Source: Ophiura sarsii
Taxonomy: Eukaryota > Echinodermata > Ophiuroidea > Amphilepidida > Ophiuridae
Assembly: GCA_035610835.1 (NCBI GenBank)
Contig: CM069445.1
Location: 31,546,811-31,610,810 of the forward strand
DNA: 64,000 nt
Direction of reading: 5' to 3'
Shown here: positions 46,941-58,502 of the stretch, piece by piece
Position numbering within the stretch: the stretch's first letter is position 1
Layout: every line of letters begins with the position of its first letter
Translations under genes and position numbers: made by a program
Notes under the pieces: generated by a model
The model's database searches: none
Told to the model about the DNA's origin: nothing
Seen by the model: the letters and a program-made list of their open reading frames with translations, nothing else

Positions 46941-47879
46941 CACAGGTAACTGAAACGTAATAGATGGCGAAGACGATGATGCTGAAAAAAAGAATATATC
47001 TAACGTACCTACCTTACCGATACAATATTTTGCTTGGTCGATAAAAAACGATTACTCTCAGACAATTATAATTTATCCTAATTCAAAAACATGATTAAAA
47101 CATTAACAAATGTCGTTATGCATTATAAAATACAAGGAAATGAAATAAGGAGAATCAATCTATGAGCTTAATCCTATAAAAGATAATAAAGTTGAACATT
47201 TCAATGTCTTAGTATTCCAATGTCTTTTTCACATCCTCTTTTATACACGGTATGACTACTTACTCGTACAGGTGTTTTCGATTTTTTAACATTTTACCCA
47301 TTGACGCGGTACAATTGTCTGGAGGACCTAATCTAATCATCGATAGCAGACCTAAGTAAAGAGAACTTGCCCGTTATTCAGCGTTACCAGATGCGTCCGG
47401 TAATATACAGGGAAGTTAGGAATCATACACTGCCTTAACATTGTGATATGTGGGTCGTCGTCTTAACCTAGAAGTTAATTCCTGATAAAAATGATTTAAA
47501 TTAAGGGATGTGTAGTAGTTCAAACCTACGCATTCTGTGAGTAAGCAAAGTCCTTAAGCAAGGATGTGTACATACTTGCAAATAAATTGTTTTGTACCTA
47601 GTACTTTGTGATCTGCATTGAAAAAACAGAAATATGATACAAAATATAATCTCTTTAACATATCTTAAGAAAAAAGAAAACCCCCGACTGCAGTATGAAA
47701 CCGCATAAAATACGCTGCATATAATTACGCAGCTGTGAACATTTGAAATATGTGCTACTATATAAAACATTTCCTGACCACCACCGATGGCAATGACGCA
47801 TTTTGCTTTGATCTATAGGTTTTGGTGAATACCTATACTATACAGTATTCTTAGGTAGTGCTCAATGCAAGCACTTGTC
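46941..47879. other. Unassigned spacer
   Basis: AT-rich; no gene, terminal repeats or matches found. Confidence 0.5.
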
Positions 47880-47882
47880 TTA

Positions 47883-48025
47883 GGGAGCACATCAAATCTC
47901 GACCGCCCGGCGGTTCCGTGGGGTTCCGTGGGGTTGCAGCCGGTTTCTATTGTTCTAAACAATGATATGCGGTCCAACCGGGCGGAACCGGCGGTTGCCG
48001 CGCGGTCGAGTTTTGATGTGCTCCC
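47883..48025. mobile_element. TTA-flanked MITE (Harbinger-type), 143 bp
   Basis: The ends are GGGAGCACATCAAATCTCGA and, inverted, TCGAGTTTTGATGTGCTCCC, flanked by TTA at 47880-47882 and 48026-48028. The arms continue into CCGC(C/G)CGGCGGTTCCG-type sequence. Three-base TWA target duplications are typical of PIF/Harbinger. Too short for a transposase. Confidence 0.75.
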
Positions 48026-48518
48026 TTAGATATCATGTAAACTTTCACGGTTTACAAACAGTTACAGCGCAACGTGTCACTTGGTACGATCATGCCAAAA
48101 GGTCCCTTTCATCCATATGCCATTCAAGCCCACTGTACCTGTGATCTTTGCTAAATACATTGTCTGAATGTTGAGTTTTTACATGTTGTCGAATGTGATA
48201 TAAATGAGATGATTTAATAGAGATTTGTAAGGCCAAAAAAGTTAAAAATGCTATTCGAAATGCGGTATTTTGTTAAAATATGAGACGGCTCTGTGAAGCA
48301 AGAAAATGAATTTGATTTAGTACATGAAATGTGAAATTAAACTTTGATGAAGCACAGTACAATGAGCCACTGGAGTCAGTTGTTTTTCTTGAGTTTGGCT
48401 CACACTGTCACTTCAAAAAGTTCACGACAAAATGGGTAAACAAAATGATGCGGTCAAATGCGAATTTGTGAAAGATAATAAGTCTTCTAAGACAAACTTG
48501 TTTTTTTTTATCTGGCCT

Positions 48519-48692
48519 AACGTGAACCTCAATAAATGACTCCATCAAACTAGAGCCATCAACTTCATCATCCTCTTTCGTTGACATATGTCCAATAGGC
48601 AGACAGTTCTTTCCCTGACCGAGAGTCGCCCACACACACATTGTGAGCACTTGCTGCAATGCACGTCCCGCGGATATCAGCAATACGAAACG
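48519..48692 (-). pseudogene. Coding-like dispersed sequence with DDEVDG motif, copy 2
   Basis: Inverted match to 35607-35776 with fewer breaks. The minus frame 48408-48683 includes GKNCLPIGHMSTKEDDEVDG and SSLMESFIEVHVRPDK, then runs out into AT-rich codons. Upstream in another frame VGDSRSGKEL resembles a nucleotide-binding loop. Family not recognised. Confidence 0.45.
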
Positions 48693-48935
48693 GACGGATC
48701 GGAGACAAGGGTTGTATTTCTTAAAAACACTTCCTGCTACATCATATTACTTCAGCATTTTAATAAGTAGTTGTTTGACTATCGTCCGCGTCTTCCTTTT
48801 CGTCTTCCTATTAATTAATTACCACCGAACCAGATGGTATACTTCTATCTGGCATTGTTGTGATAAAAATGGTAGTTTCCTAAAAATAATATTATGAGAT
48901 CTTTCTATTATGGGCATCTGGTATTTTCGATTTAA

Positions 48936-49174
48936 CACTTTCCTTGCGGTAGGCGTCGGCAGACGAAATTCCACAATTTCACTAAATGCTTCAAAAATTT
49001 CGAACCTATTGAATATCATTACCGTATTTGGAATTAACATGAGAAATTCATTCAAATAAGTACAAACGTTTTCAGTAATGATTCAGTATTCCTTGAGATA
49101 GACCCTAACAGTTGAAAAAGAGGTTTCTGATAAATGTTTTGCATATCGTAAAACCAATAGCCGCATGGAAAGTG
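48936..49174 (-). mobile_element. TTAA-type MITE, copy 6
   Basis: Begins CACTTTCCTTGCGG after TTAA at 48932-48935 and ends GCATGGAAAGTG before TTGA (49175-49178), a one-base-decayed TTAA. 239 bp, orientation opposite to copy 1. Confidence 0.75.
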
Positions 49175-49178
49175 TTGA

Positions 49179-50209
49179 CATGTCTAACTAATAATATATA
49201 TTTCAATTCTTGCAAGGCCACGTACACGGCTGGTAATACAACAATGTCGTAGAATTCATCCATTTTTCCAATGTCTTCGTATTAAGCTTTATCAAAATGG
49301 TCCAACTTTATTTTTAAAGCTACTTATTGCCAGAAAAAGCAAGCGAGTTCGTTGAAGTCTAGGGATGACATTTGCACTTTGAAACCATTTTATAATTCGT
49401 CAATAAATTAAAATGGGCTTGCCTTCGCTACTACGATACTCTACCGCAGAAGTTGGGTGCATTGGGTTCAGATATGCTGAAACTTATATATCTTTTAATT
49501 TGTAGCTTCAGAATCTGATTTACTACCCACAACTTCCATAATTTGCAATGCTATTGCATCTAAGGCATTCAGTAACAGAAGCCACGGGAGTGTATTCAAT
49601 GCTCATTGCCATACCATATATACCAACCACTATTCTTCAACTTTCATTTTTTGCAATGCTGAGTCCACATGAGTGTATTTAACGCTCAATGCTCTTCCAT
49701 TTTAAATATATATTATCCTCCAGGCTCCAACCTCCATACTACTTTTTACACAGTATATCCACGGAACATTTGTGCTCGCATCGATTATCTTTTCAAAACT
49801 AAAGACAGTTTATGTTAAATTGTGAGATAGACTTTACGACGGGTATTCAAACTTTAGGTTAAGAGTTAAACGGGATTAAAAAACTGTCAAGCTTTTGTAC
49901 AGTTTGTGTTGTTCAAAAATAAAAGATTTGTATAATGAATAAAGGAAATAGTCTTGAAACTCGATGATACTTTATAATCAATTTACAAGCCTTTTACTGC
50001 AACGTTATCTCAATGTGAACAAGTAGACACAAGAGACAGATTAAAGCTGGTAATGTTTTGTAACTGAGGCACAAACTCATTTATTAGAAATACGGGACTA
50101 TCAATTGAACGAAATGGAGATGCGCGAACATAATCTGTTTTTCACATAATTGTAGAGATAAAATGTGCTTTACATTAAGAATAAAAACGTCACCAATCAA
50201 GTTTTATAA
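49179..50209. other. Unassigned spacer
   Basis: A weak internal repetition (GAGTGTATT...CTCA(T/A)TGC near 49590-49610 and 49672-49692) is the only structure noticed. Confidence 0.45.
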
Positions 50210-50435
50210 CGTTTCAAATGTCATGTTGGAATAGGTTATAGTCACGTTTCGTAGATCATTTACTGGTAAAACGCAATAATATATGAGCCATACACTACAT
50301 ACCCTTAAATGTTCTTGTATGACTTGACATTCATCAACCCTCATAATGATTGTGTATGAATATTGCATTTTAATTTATTCATTTATCGCACTTCACTGGC
50401 AAACAGACATTATCGCATGCATTTGATTATGCTTT
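50210..50435 (-). repeat. Inverted-duplicated segment matching 31.22-31.5 kb
   Basis: Reverse-complement partner of 31220-31495, lying on the inner side of LR copy R just as 31220 lies on the inner side of copy B. Confidence 0.7.
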
Positions 50436-51165
50436 TTTTCTAAATCGAAGCTATGAATAAAATAGATTGGAAGATTGGAAGCCTCTCTGAATTTTGCTCA
50501 TGTTGTAATGGTGTGAAAACTTTGACTTTCCTAAAATAGGAAAGTTTAGAACAGAAACGGAGCATCACGCTTAAATTGAGTTTGAGTACAGGATTGATGC
50601 AGGACGGATATTCGATTTATGGAACTCTCTGTTCTGTGTTTACCTCTAGTTAAGGATAGTTAAGGACGGTAAAATGCAAGTTTCCTGTATTACAGCTGGT
50701 AAGAAAATAGTTTATGTTTGTGGGAGGATTGAAAAAGACCGAATTCTGAAAAGAAAGAATGGCCAAGTCTTACATTTTACTACGATTGGCAAGAAGCGTG
50801 TTTTTGTAGATAGTTGGTTGGAATTCTTTAAACTATTCATACCATTGACATAAATGATATAAAGAGATGCGATTGTGACGATAGTTCACCCACATAGAGA
50901 AGCTTAAATTTGTCGAAAATTCTTCCAAGGACGTTGTATGACACTTACCTAGAATTGCTATACATGAACATAAATAAAGCAACTTTTCTTAAAAGCTAAA
51001 TTAGGCTTCTAAATTAAAATTGTTGTCGACAAAAGTATCATGTTCCATCTTAACGGCACGGCGGCCACGGCGAAGGGTGTGTTAACTCTTCATATCTTAC
51101 AGTTTGAAAACTGTATGGGTACAAATCCTTCTTGATGTCACAAAACCGCTCAATACAGAATAAGT

Positions 51166-51503
51166 GTATTTTAGGTCCCAGATACTGATATACCATAACA
51201 TTTGCAAGTATCGCTCGATTCTGGTACACAATTACGTTCAAGGATCGAGCGATACTGAAACGTTTTTATGTTTCAATATCGGGAGATCCTGGTACACATA
51301 TACTACCAGTAATGATTTTCCCAGTAAACGATATTGGTACATAGTTGTGTTCCAGTATCGCCCGATACTCCGATACTGGAACATTTTATATGCACCAGTA
51401 TCGTTCTATACTGGAACACTTAATTTGTGCCAGGATCGAACGATACTGGGCGTTCTAGTATCGGACGATATTAGCCCAGTCCAGAATCTGGGACCTAAAG
51501 TAC
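51166..51503. mobile_element. TIR element with iterated palindromes, R copy
   Basis: The ends TTTTAGGTCCCAGATACTG and CAGAATCTGGGACCTAAAGTAC are inverted. The interior has more CCAGTATCG..CGATACTGG-type palindromes than L (for example about 51346-51384, 51390-51419 and 51430-51480), so the number of palindromes has changed since the arms duplicated. Confidence 0.7.
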
Positions 51504-51838
51504 AATTTTTCCAAGTTTCCTCTCAGCTTAACCGCAAAGGTTTTCCGTGCATGTTTATAAAAGGATCACACAATAACATAATATCACCACCTAAAGTCGT
51601 TGCTGCTCATAACGTCCGCGGCAAGTGATAAACTACTGAATCAACCGTTTACAGTGAATGCACATAACACACAAAACAAATAACTAGGAGACAAAATGCT
51701 GACATTTCAGGACAGACAACAATCTAGAGAACTATTTTGGTGACACCTTAATCTACGTGTCTTCTCTGCGTAGTCACACTGCAGGTAAGGGGCTTGTTCA
51801 AACTTCATATCATTTATTAATACCAGCGCTTAGGATAA

Positions 51839-52086
51839 CACTTTCAACGCGACAGTCGTCTGCAGACGACAGTTCCAAAATGTCAGAAAATGTTTCAAAC
51901 ATTTCAAGGTTATTGAACTTCATCATCATATTTGGAATCACCATGAGATATATATGCATTACAATAAATACAAGCATGCCTAGTATTGGTTCAGTAATTC
52001 TTGAGATAGACTTGGAAAGTTGGGAAGGTTTCTGAAGAATATGCCTTGTATGGGCTATGGTAAAACTAATAGCCGCATGGAAAGTG
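51839..52086 (-). mobile_element. TTAA-type MITE, copy 7
   Basis: 248 bp. One end CACTTTCAACGCG follows ATAA (decayed TTAA); the other, GCATGGAAAGTG, precedes TTAA at 52087-52090. Positional partner of 10906-11150. Confidence 0.8.
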
Positions 52087-53653
52087 TTAACAGTATGAAA
52101 CGAGGCATCAGGTTGTGTGTTACAAATACTCATCAAGATACCAGACATATAGAAACATTAACTATCACGTAAAATAATTTTCCAGACATGCAAATATATC
52201 TTAGCCTATATTACAGTGTGTAACGGCATTTAGGTACGGTATTATTGATATCAGAAGTGAAACTTAATGGGTTTCAAGACACTACAAGAGCTAGCTAGGA
52301 GGACTGGAATGTCTTATTTCATGCGCAATGCGTTCTTGTATTACGTGAAACTAAGACATTTAATAGTTATTTTATTAATAATTTTAAATAAGTGCTAGTT
52401 TTTATATATAATAATATGTATATTTAAGTTAATTTGAAGATCTTATCGGGCAACATTTTGATTATCGATTTACAATTACTATGGAGAACTGTGGTGTATG
52501 TGCCATTTCCTACACAGATATTGGTCTTCCTGAGACTGTGCGACTCAGTGTCGGATATCACAATAGGAACAATTGAGAAAAAAGGTGAAAAGTACTTTTA
52601 AGTACTTTAAAGGCGCACATTTGTTAAATTACTTAAAGGTTAAGATGTTGGTCTGAACGCCCAGATTCGAGCGTAATATCCACCTTTTATAAAAGTGTTA
52701 TTCCCGGGATCATTAAAGTCTGAGTACCCTCATAACCCAATTCTGCATGCCTTTTTGATTTGAGACTCATTTTGTTTCAATGTACACAATCGTAGTCAAT
52801 ATGTCCCGCATGCGCTTGCACTATGGGGATATTTTATATTCATCGTACAAAACTGTTGCTGGCGGAGAAAACCAATTCGATAAAGCATTTCAATTTTGAT
52901 TGATGTTCCTTTATTACAATTCTCCATAAAATCTCACTAACTAATGGATCTTATTCTCCCAATTAATTGATGGTTCATGTAATTGGCCAACCACGCTCAG
53001 TCATCGAAGTCCTAGTAAATATCATTTGTCAGAAATTGTTTATATAATGACATGTTTGAAACTTGCTTAATTTTTCAATATCAGTTCCGTGACGATGCGC
53101 ATATTCACGCATTGTAGATCCTACCATCTTTTTTGTAACGTTTCAAAGCCTCTAAAGTTCTGTACAATGGCATTGTTGAAGCTTTCATAGTCGATTCCAG
53201 GCCTGTGACGAATAAACTCATTATACAAGCAATGTAGATGAAACGATATTTTTGTTGCGTTTCAAAGACGAATTCTGCTTTGAACAACACAGATACGTTA
53301 CATATTCGTTTGTAACTGTGATTAGGTGATTTGTCGGGTTCTGCGAAATTTGCATTTACCTCAGAATGTTTACTATATTATAGCTCAATATTGATTTCAA
53401 TTTCACGTGACGACATGCGTGAAACAACTATCTTCACAAGATCATAGAGAATCAGGATCCAATCAATACATCAAGATACAGAACATCACTCTCTTTACAC
53501 ATTTAATATTTGTGTGTAACATTGATTAGCTGATTTGGTGGGTTCTGCGAAAATCCATAACATTTACTTCAAAAGTTGCACTCCTTCAAGTTGCACTCCT
53601 TCAATACAACCGATGCGTGACAATTGTAATACGTGAGAATATTATTAGCTTAA

Positions 53654-53901
53654 CACTTTCCACGCGGCAGGTGTCTGCACACGACAATACCAAATTTCAC
53701 AAAATGTTTCAAAAATGTCAACTTTATTTAATCCAACTTCCATATTTAGAATCACCATAAGAAATGCATTAAAATAAAACATGCCTAGTATTGTTTCGGT
53801 AATCCTTGAGATTTGAAAGTTGGAAAGACTTTGAAAGTTGGGAAAGGTGTCTGACAAATCTGTATTGTCTATGGTAAAACTAATCTCCGCGTGGAAAAGT
53901 G
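53654..53901 (-). mobile_element. TTAA-type MITE, copy 8
   Basis: 248 bp between TTAA at 53650-53653 and 53902-53905. Ends CACTTTCCACGCGG and CCGCGTGGAAAAGTG. Positional partner of 8389-8635. Confidence 0.8.
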
Positions 53902-54521
53902 TTAAACATTTTTGAATCTTCGGATGCATCAACGATATGATGCATTGAAGCATGCTTGGCACCTACAGCATCCCTAGAACCCACAGAACAACTTTCCCGA
54001 GATGTGTAATATAAACCGATATTCTAAATATCGATACCGTAATCATGGTAATGGATTACAAATACCCCGAAGGTGGCCTTAAAGCTAAATTAAATCAATT
54101 GTATCATGATTGTAATGGGAAAATAAATGTATAATAACCCACTTTTCCTAAAAGTTCCCCCCGAATTGAAGATGTTTAGCTTGTACAGCTGCAATCATGG
54201 TTCTTTTAATGGATCCAAACTTTCCCGGAAGACAACAACACCCGGGCATGTACTATTACCATTGATGACATTCTTTACTTACATAATTGTTTTCAGATGG
54301 GCTAAGAAGATCAAACTTTCCCCGAAGATAGTATTAGAGCTATGACACCTAGGCGTGTACTATTACCATTAATAACACTCTATTATACTTACGAATTGCT
54401 TTCATATGAGCTATCAGAAGATAAAAACCAGGAAAGACAATAAAGAGCGTCAACGTAGTATTGTTAGATGCTGCCTCATACCACATACCTTCGTTATCAG
54501 ATTCCCGATGTTGATATCGTT

Positions 54522-55255
54522 TAGGGTAAGAAAATCATTCGTCTTTGTTCAAACTCACATTATTTAGCACATTCTGCCCCTCTGTTTGCTAACTTAAAGA
54601 CCCTCACTATTTACGATGTTCATCGACTTCAAAAGGCTATATTTATGTATAAATTTACAAATAATATGCTCCCTGATTTATTTTCAAATTATTTCAAGAA
54701 ATCAACTGCCATCCACTCCTATGGAACCAGATCTTCTAACTTGTATAGACCTCATAATTTTAATACCGATCTCGCTAGATACACCATTAGAAGACAGGGG
54801 CCTCTGGAGTGGAATGGCATTGATGCTGACATTCAGAAATGTAAATCCGTAAATTGTTTTAACAAAACATACAAGGGTTACCTTTTATCATATTATGAAT
54901 GATGTTTCAACCACCATATTTAATTATACATTTCGTGCAGTCATTTCCCTGTCACTTTTGTTTGTCTTTTTTGTTTGTTTTTGATTATCCACTATTAATG
55001 TTATAACTCACCGTATGTAGTAATATTATAATAATATTTTTATTCTGCAATGTGTACATCATCAGTATACAGTAATGTCCATGCCTCTGACAACATGTAT
55101 CCGAATTTGTTACGTTTATGATTTATTAAGGGTGGCCAAATATATTTGCGAGCTCTGCTCTGATTTTGGTCAGCCCACCAATGTATTTACTTAAAATTAT
55201 TGTATATGTATTATTGGTAAATAAAACTGAAACTGAAACTGAAAAAACTGAAACT
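54522..55255 (+). mobile_element. LINE 3' fragment inserted in R
   Basis: In L the equivalent sequence runs uninterrupted (TTTACTACGCTAAACGATAT, 2800-2819), whereas in R about 734 bp separates GATATCGTTTAG from GGTAGTAAACAGG. The insert holds an RT tail, about 320 bp of 3' UTR and a TGAAAC-type terminal microsatellite (55225-55255). No long target duplication, as often with CR1/L2-type elements. Confidence 0.85.
54531..54902 (+). pseudogene. LINE RT C-terminal tail in R
   Basis: The open frame reads SNSHYLAHSAPLFANLKTLTI, then YDVHRLQKAIFMYKFTNNMLP, YGTRSSNLYRP, QGPLEWNGI and NCFNKTYKGYLLSYY, then stop at about 54901. These are the standard C-terminal blocks of CR1/Jockey-group polymerases; the catalytic core is absent because of 5' truncation. 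It is a different family from the tails amplified in L. Confidence 0.85.
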
Positions 55256-55658
55256 GGGTAGTAAACAGGAAAAATCTTACTTAATGATATCGATGTTGAA
55301 TATGTTGTAAGATGCTGCCTAATGCAATACTTTTTGTTACCCACTTCCCGATCGATGTTTGCTTTAGCCGCCCTGCAAAACTATTACGTATGGCTCATAC
55401 GTATAAGTAACTTATACGTAAGACGTTTACGATTGGCGCTAAAGCACACCTTGCATCCACATAGGACTACATCCAAGCACCAATAAAAAATGAAATGAGA
55501 CAAATGTAAATATTTCAATATTATTATAGACATATTTACATTGTTCTCAGTTCAATGGTTGCTTCAAAGTATGAAAATTAAATAGTAATTGATTGTTCGC
55601 ATTTGGTATTATACAAATACAACATGGTATCGAGGGAAGTATTAGGATTTACTGGTCC

Positions 55659-55740
55659 GGGGGGGGGGGGGGGGGACATTTCTGGTGACTTTTTGGGGTC
55701 GGAAAAAGAATCTGTTGCCGTGTGGTGGTGTAGTAGGGTT
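55659..55740 (-). mobile_element. Truncated TIR/tRNA-like element at poly-G junction in R
   Basis: GTTGCCGTGTGGTGGTGTAG... ending 55740 is the TIR of the 1465-1725 element (with a GGT insertion). The interior is kept only to the ACATTTCTGGTGA block, then 17 Gs (55659-55675) join directly to sequence matching L near 2450. The tRNA-like part and the 470-bp repeat are missing. Confidence 0.7.
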
Positions 55741-56932
55741 AGGGTTAATATCAGCATTTCCCCCCCCCCTCTTTTTCTTCATTCCAAAATTTTATAATTT
55801 TCATCACTTTAATGAATATTGATGAGGTATAGTAAAATCCTTTCGAAAATATGTTTGATCTAACTTGAACATTGAAGGTTAAATACAACAAAACAAACGC
55901 ATTGCAGTGAGCGTTTTAATTAGAGCAATGACATCAAACAAGTACATCTTTGTAGGGACACTCTGTTGGAACAAATTACATGTATCAACATGTTTTTAGA
56001 AAAAACTAAAGATTGACATAGGAATAAACGTTTTTGTAATTTTATTAGATGATGATTGACATTTCTTAGAATTATTTTAGACATTTATACCTGTTAACAT
56101 ATTAATCAATTTCCTTAACCTTCCTGTTTTGACACTCTTGAGTGTCAAGAGCAATGCTACACCCCCATATTATTAGAGCGTAGAATCAATAAGCTCGTAA
56201 TTAATTTATTGAAGTTCACTAGCCCTCTAGGAGATTAACCTTAAATGTTGATATCATTCATATGGATTGTATTTCAATATTAATGGACTGAGAATATAAG
56301 TGGACCTTCGTCCAGCGTCGCCTAACTTTCTACTATGTCAAATTATGTTTTTCCCAAAAAAATATAGATATTTGTCAGTTGAGTATTTCAATATGTCAAT
56401 TGAACTGTGCAATGTGTCGGTTATATTGGCTATGAGTTCCGATAAGAGATGTTCACATTTATGACAGTTCTGATGAAATAAGGAATATGGGTGGGACCGA
56501 GTTCTTGAGTGTTCTGTTGGAATTAAAGTGAGTGATTGATCGTCGGTATCTTGATGTCATCGATGTCATAGTTCCGTGAAATTGCTTCAAATTACTTTAT
56601 TATTAATAGGTCTACCTTCCCACGCTCATTTAAATAGCTCTTGCTTGTCCCGATTCCTCTCTTCACACCTCTCTCGGCATATAGGTGATCTCTTTTAAGC
56701 CAAGTTCTCGGTAATCGCGTCACTTCACTTGTAACGCGCGTCATGTTGCAAGGTACTCTTATCAACAATTTAGCAGTAAGGTTTTATGATGCACGTTAAT
56801 CCAGGTGCAGGAAAAACAACACTACATAAACACGGCGATGTGTAGTTGGAATCGGCTTACAGAGTTCACGCCACCAAATAGTTTCCCTATGCGTTTACAT
56901 GTAAAATGGTGGTTACAAAAAGCCTATTTCCT

Positions 56933-57335
56933 CGCTTATAAAACGACTGAATTTCTCAATTTGACATTTCCCTTAAATTTCATGATATCTTTGATAATTT
57001 AATCAAAATAATTATATATGGTATCCCCGAAAGTTCCGAGAAATTAGCCCCTAGAGTTTGACAACTGGTGTAGCGCCCTCATTTATCAGAAAAAGTTGAA
57101 AAATGTTACCAGAACATTTACAATTAAAATACACCCAAAAACCCTACAAAATGCATTGAAAATATTTCTTTTTGCACTGTAGTATTAGGTAATAGTTCAA
57201 AAATCAGGATGAGAGCAATAAGTACCATTTCTGATTAATTCTATAATCAATGGGCCACAGGATGCCAGCTGATAAAAAAAGTTTTGATTGTCGTCTACAA
57301 GGACTGAAATTATTTACTGGCGTGGAATCTAAAGG
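56933..57335 (+). repeat. Direct repeat, copy 1
   Basis: About 400 bp starting CGCTTATAAAACGACTGAAT and ending TGGCGTGGAATCTA, nearly identical to 58086-58502 apart from small indels. Located just outside the R arm. Confidence 0.85.
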
Positions 57336-58085
57336 GACAATTGTTTTAATTTTTATTGTTTTTACTTTCAATTTCAATCCTCATAATGATATAAAAACTA
57401 TTCTTTTGCAAAAACAATGAGCTACACATGATTTTTTTACAATTTCAAATCAGAGCCAATATTGGCCTACCCCTTAAACATGTACTATCTACTGCAGACA
57501 GGAAATTGTGAAAATATAACCTGGGCTTTTTGGGTCAAACCAATTAATATTTTAGGACTGAATGTGGTAAGAAGTAGTAAAACAGTGTCCATTTTAGTCA
57601 TTATAATGTTAATTTACATCTTTTCACTTGCTTTTGTATTTTTTACAGCAAAGTGGAGCACTGTGTTAGTTTAGTGTGAAATACCATGAAATATGATTAG
57701 GTTGGATATTTGGCCTGCCCTACATGCAAATTATGCTGAATCACATAAAACCTGATCATGTGAATTGATCTAATCAATGTATTTTTAAAACATTTTTTGA
57801 TCATGGATACTGAAACCCTCTAGACCCCTTAATTTAAAAAACTTTTTTATTTTTTATTTCTTTTTATACATGAGGGGTGGGGGGGGGGGGGGGGGGGTGC
57901 ATGATGATTTGATCGGGGGATAATTTATGACTGGCAAATGAATCTATTAGATGTAGCAATTGAAAATATGTCCCCAATTTGCACACATAACACTAATTTA
58001 GGCTAGAATTCAAAGTAAGCTTCAAAATCCAATAGCTAGGCAATGTATCCTTCCAACACTGTTGAATTTTGAAGCTTTATCAATT
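57336..58085. other. Sequence between direct repeats
   Basis: About 750 bp without a credible gene; a 19-base G run lies at 57879-57897. The direct-repeat/spacer/direct-repeat layout resembles a small LTR-type (TRIM-like) element, but the repeats do not begin TG and end CA and I see no primer-binding site. Confidence 0.5.
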
Positions 58086-58502
58086 CGCTTATAAAACGAC
58101 TGAATTTCTCAATTTGACATTTTCCTTAAATTTCATGATATCTTTGATAATTTAATCAAAACAATTATATATGGTATCCCCGAAAGTTCCGAGAAATTAG
58201 CCCCTAGAGTTGGACAACTGGTGTAGCGCCCTCATTTATCAGAAAAAGTTGAAAAATATTACCAGAACATTTACAATTAAAATACACCCAAAAACCCTAC
58301 AAAATGCATTGAAAATATTTCTTTTTGCACTGTAGTATTAGGTAATAGTTCAAAAATCAGGATTAAACTACAACTTTAATCATTTGGGAGCAATAAGTAC
58401 CATTTCTGATTAATTCTATAATCAATGCCAGCTGATAAAAAAAAAAGTTTTGATTGTCGTCTACAAGGACTGAAATTATTTACTGGCGTGGAATCTACAG
58501 GG
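58086..58502 (+). repeat. Direct repeat, copy 2
   Basis: Partner of 56933-57335; it carries an extra AACTACAACTTTAATCATTT block near 58366-58386 and lacks the GGGCCACAGGA of copy 1. Confidence 0.85.

Larger units (their letters stand above)
51098..56868 (-). repeat. LR repeat copy R (right arm of large inverted repeat)
   Basis: Inverted counterpart of L, with the same order of landmarks and both MITEs. R keeps only one or two minisatellite units, lacks the equivalents of L 361-740 and 1540-2450, and carries a LINE fragment (about 54522-55255) not present in L. The outer end (near 56868) matches L 54. No host gene within it. Confidence 0.85.

Noticed and set aside
54..56868. Polinton/Maverick or integrated DNA virus, suggested by long inverted arms
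   Set aside because: No protein-primed polymerase, integrase, packaging ATPase or capsid-type frame was seen in the enclosed 39 kb, and the arm family also occurs in direct copies inside.
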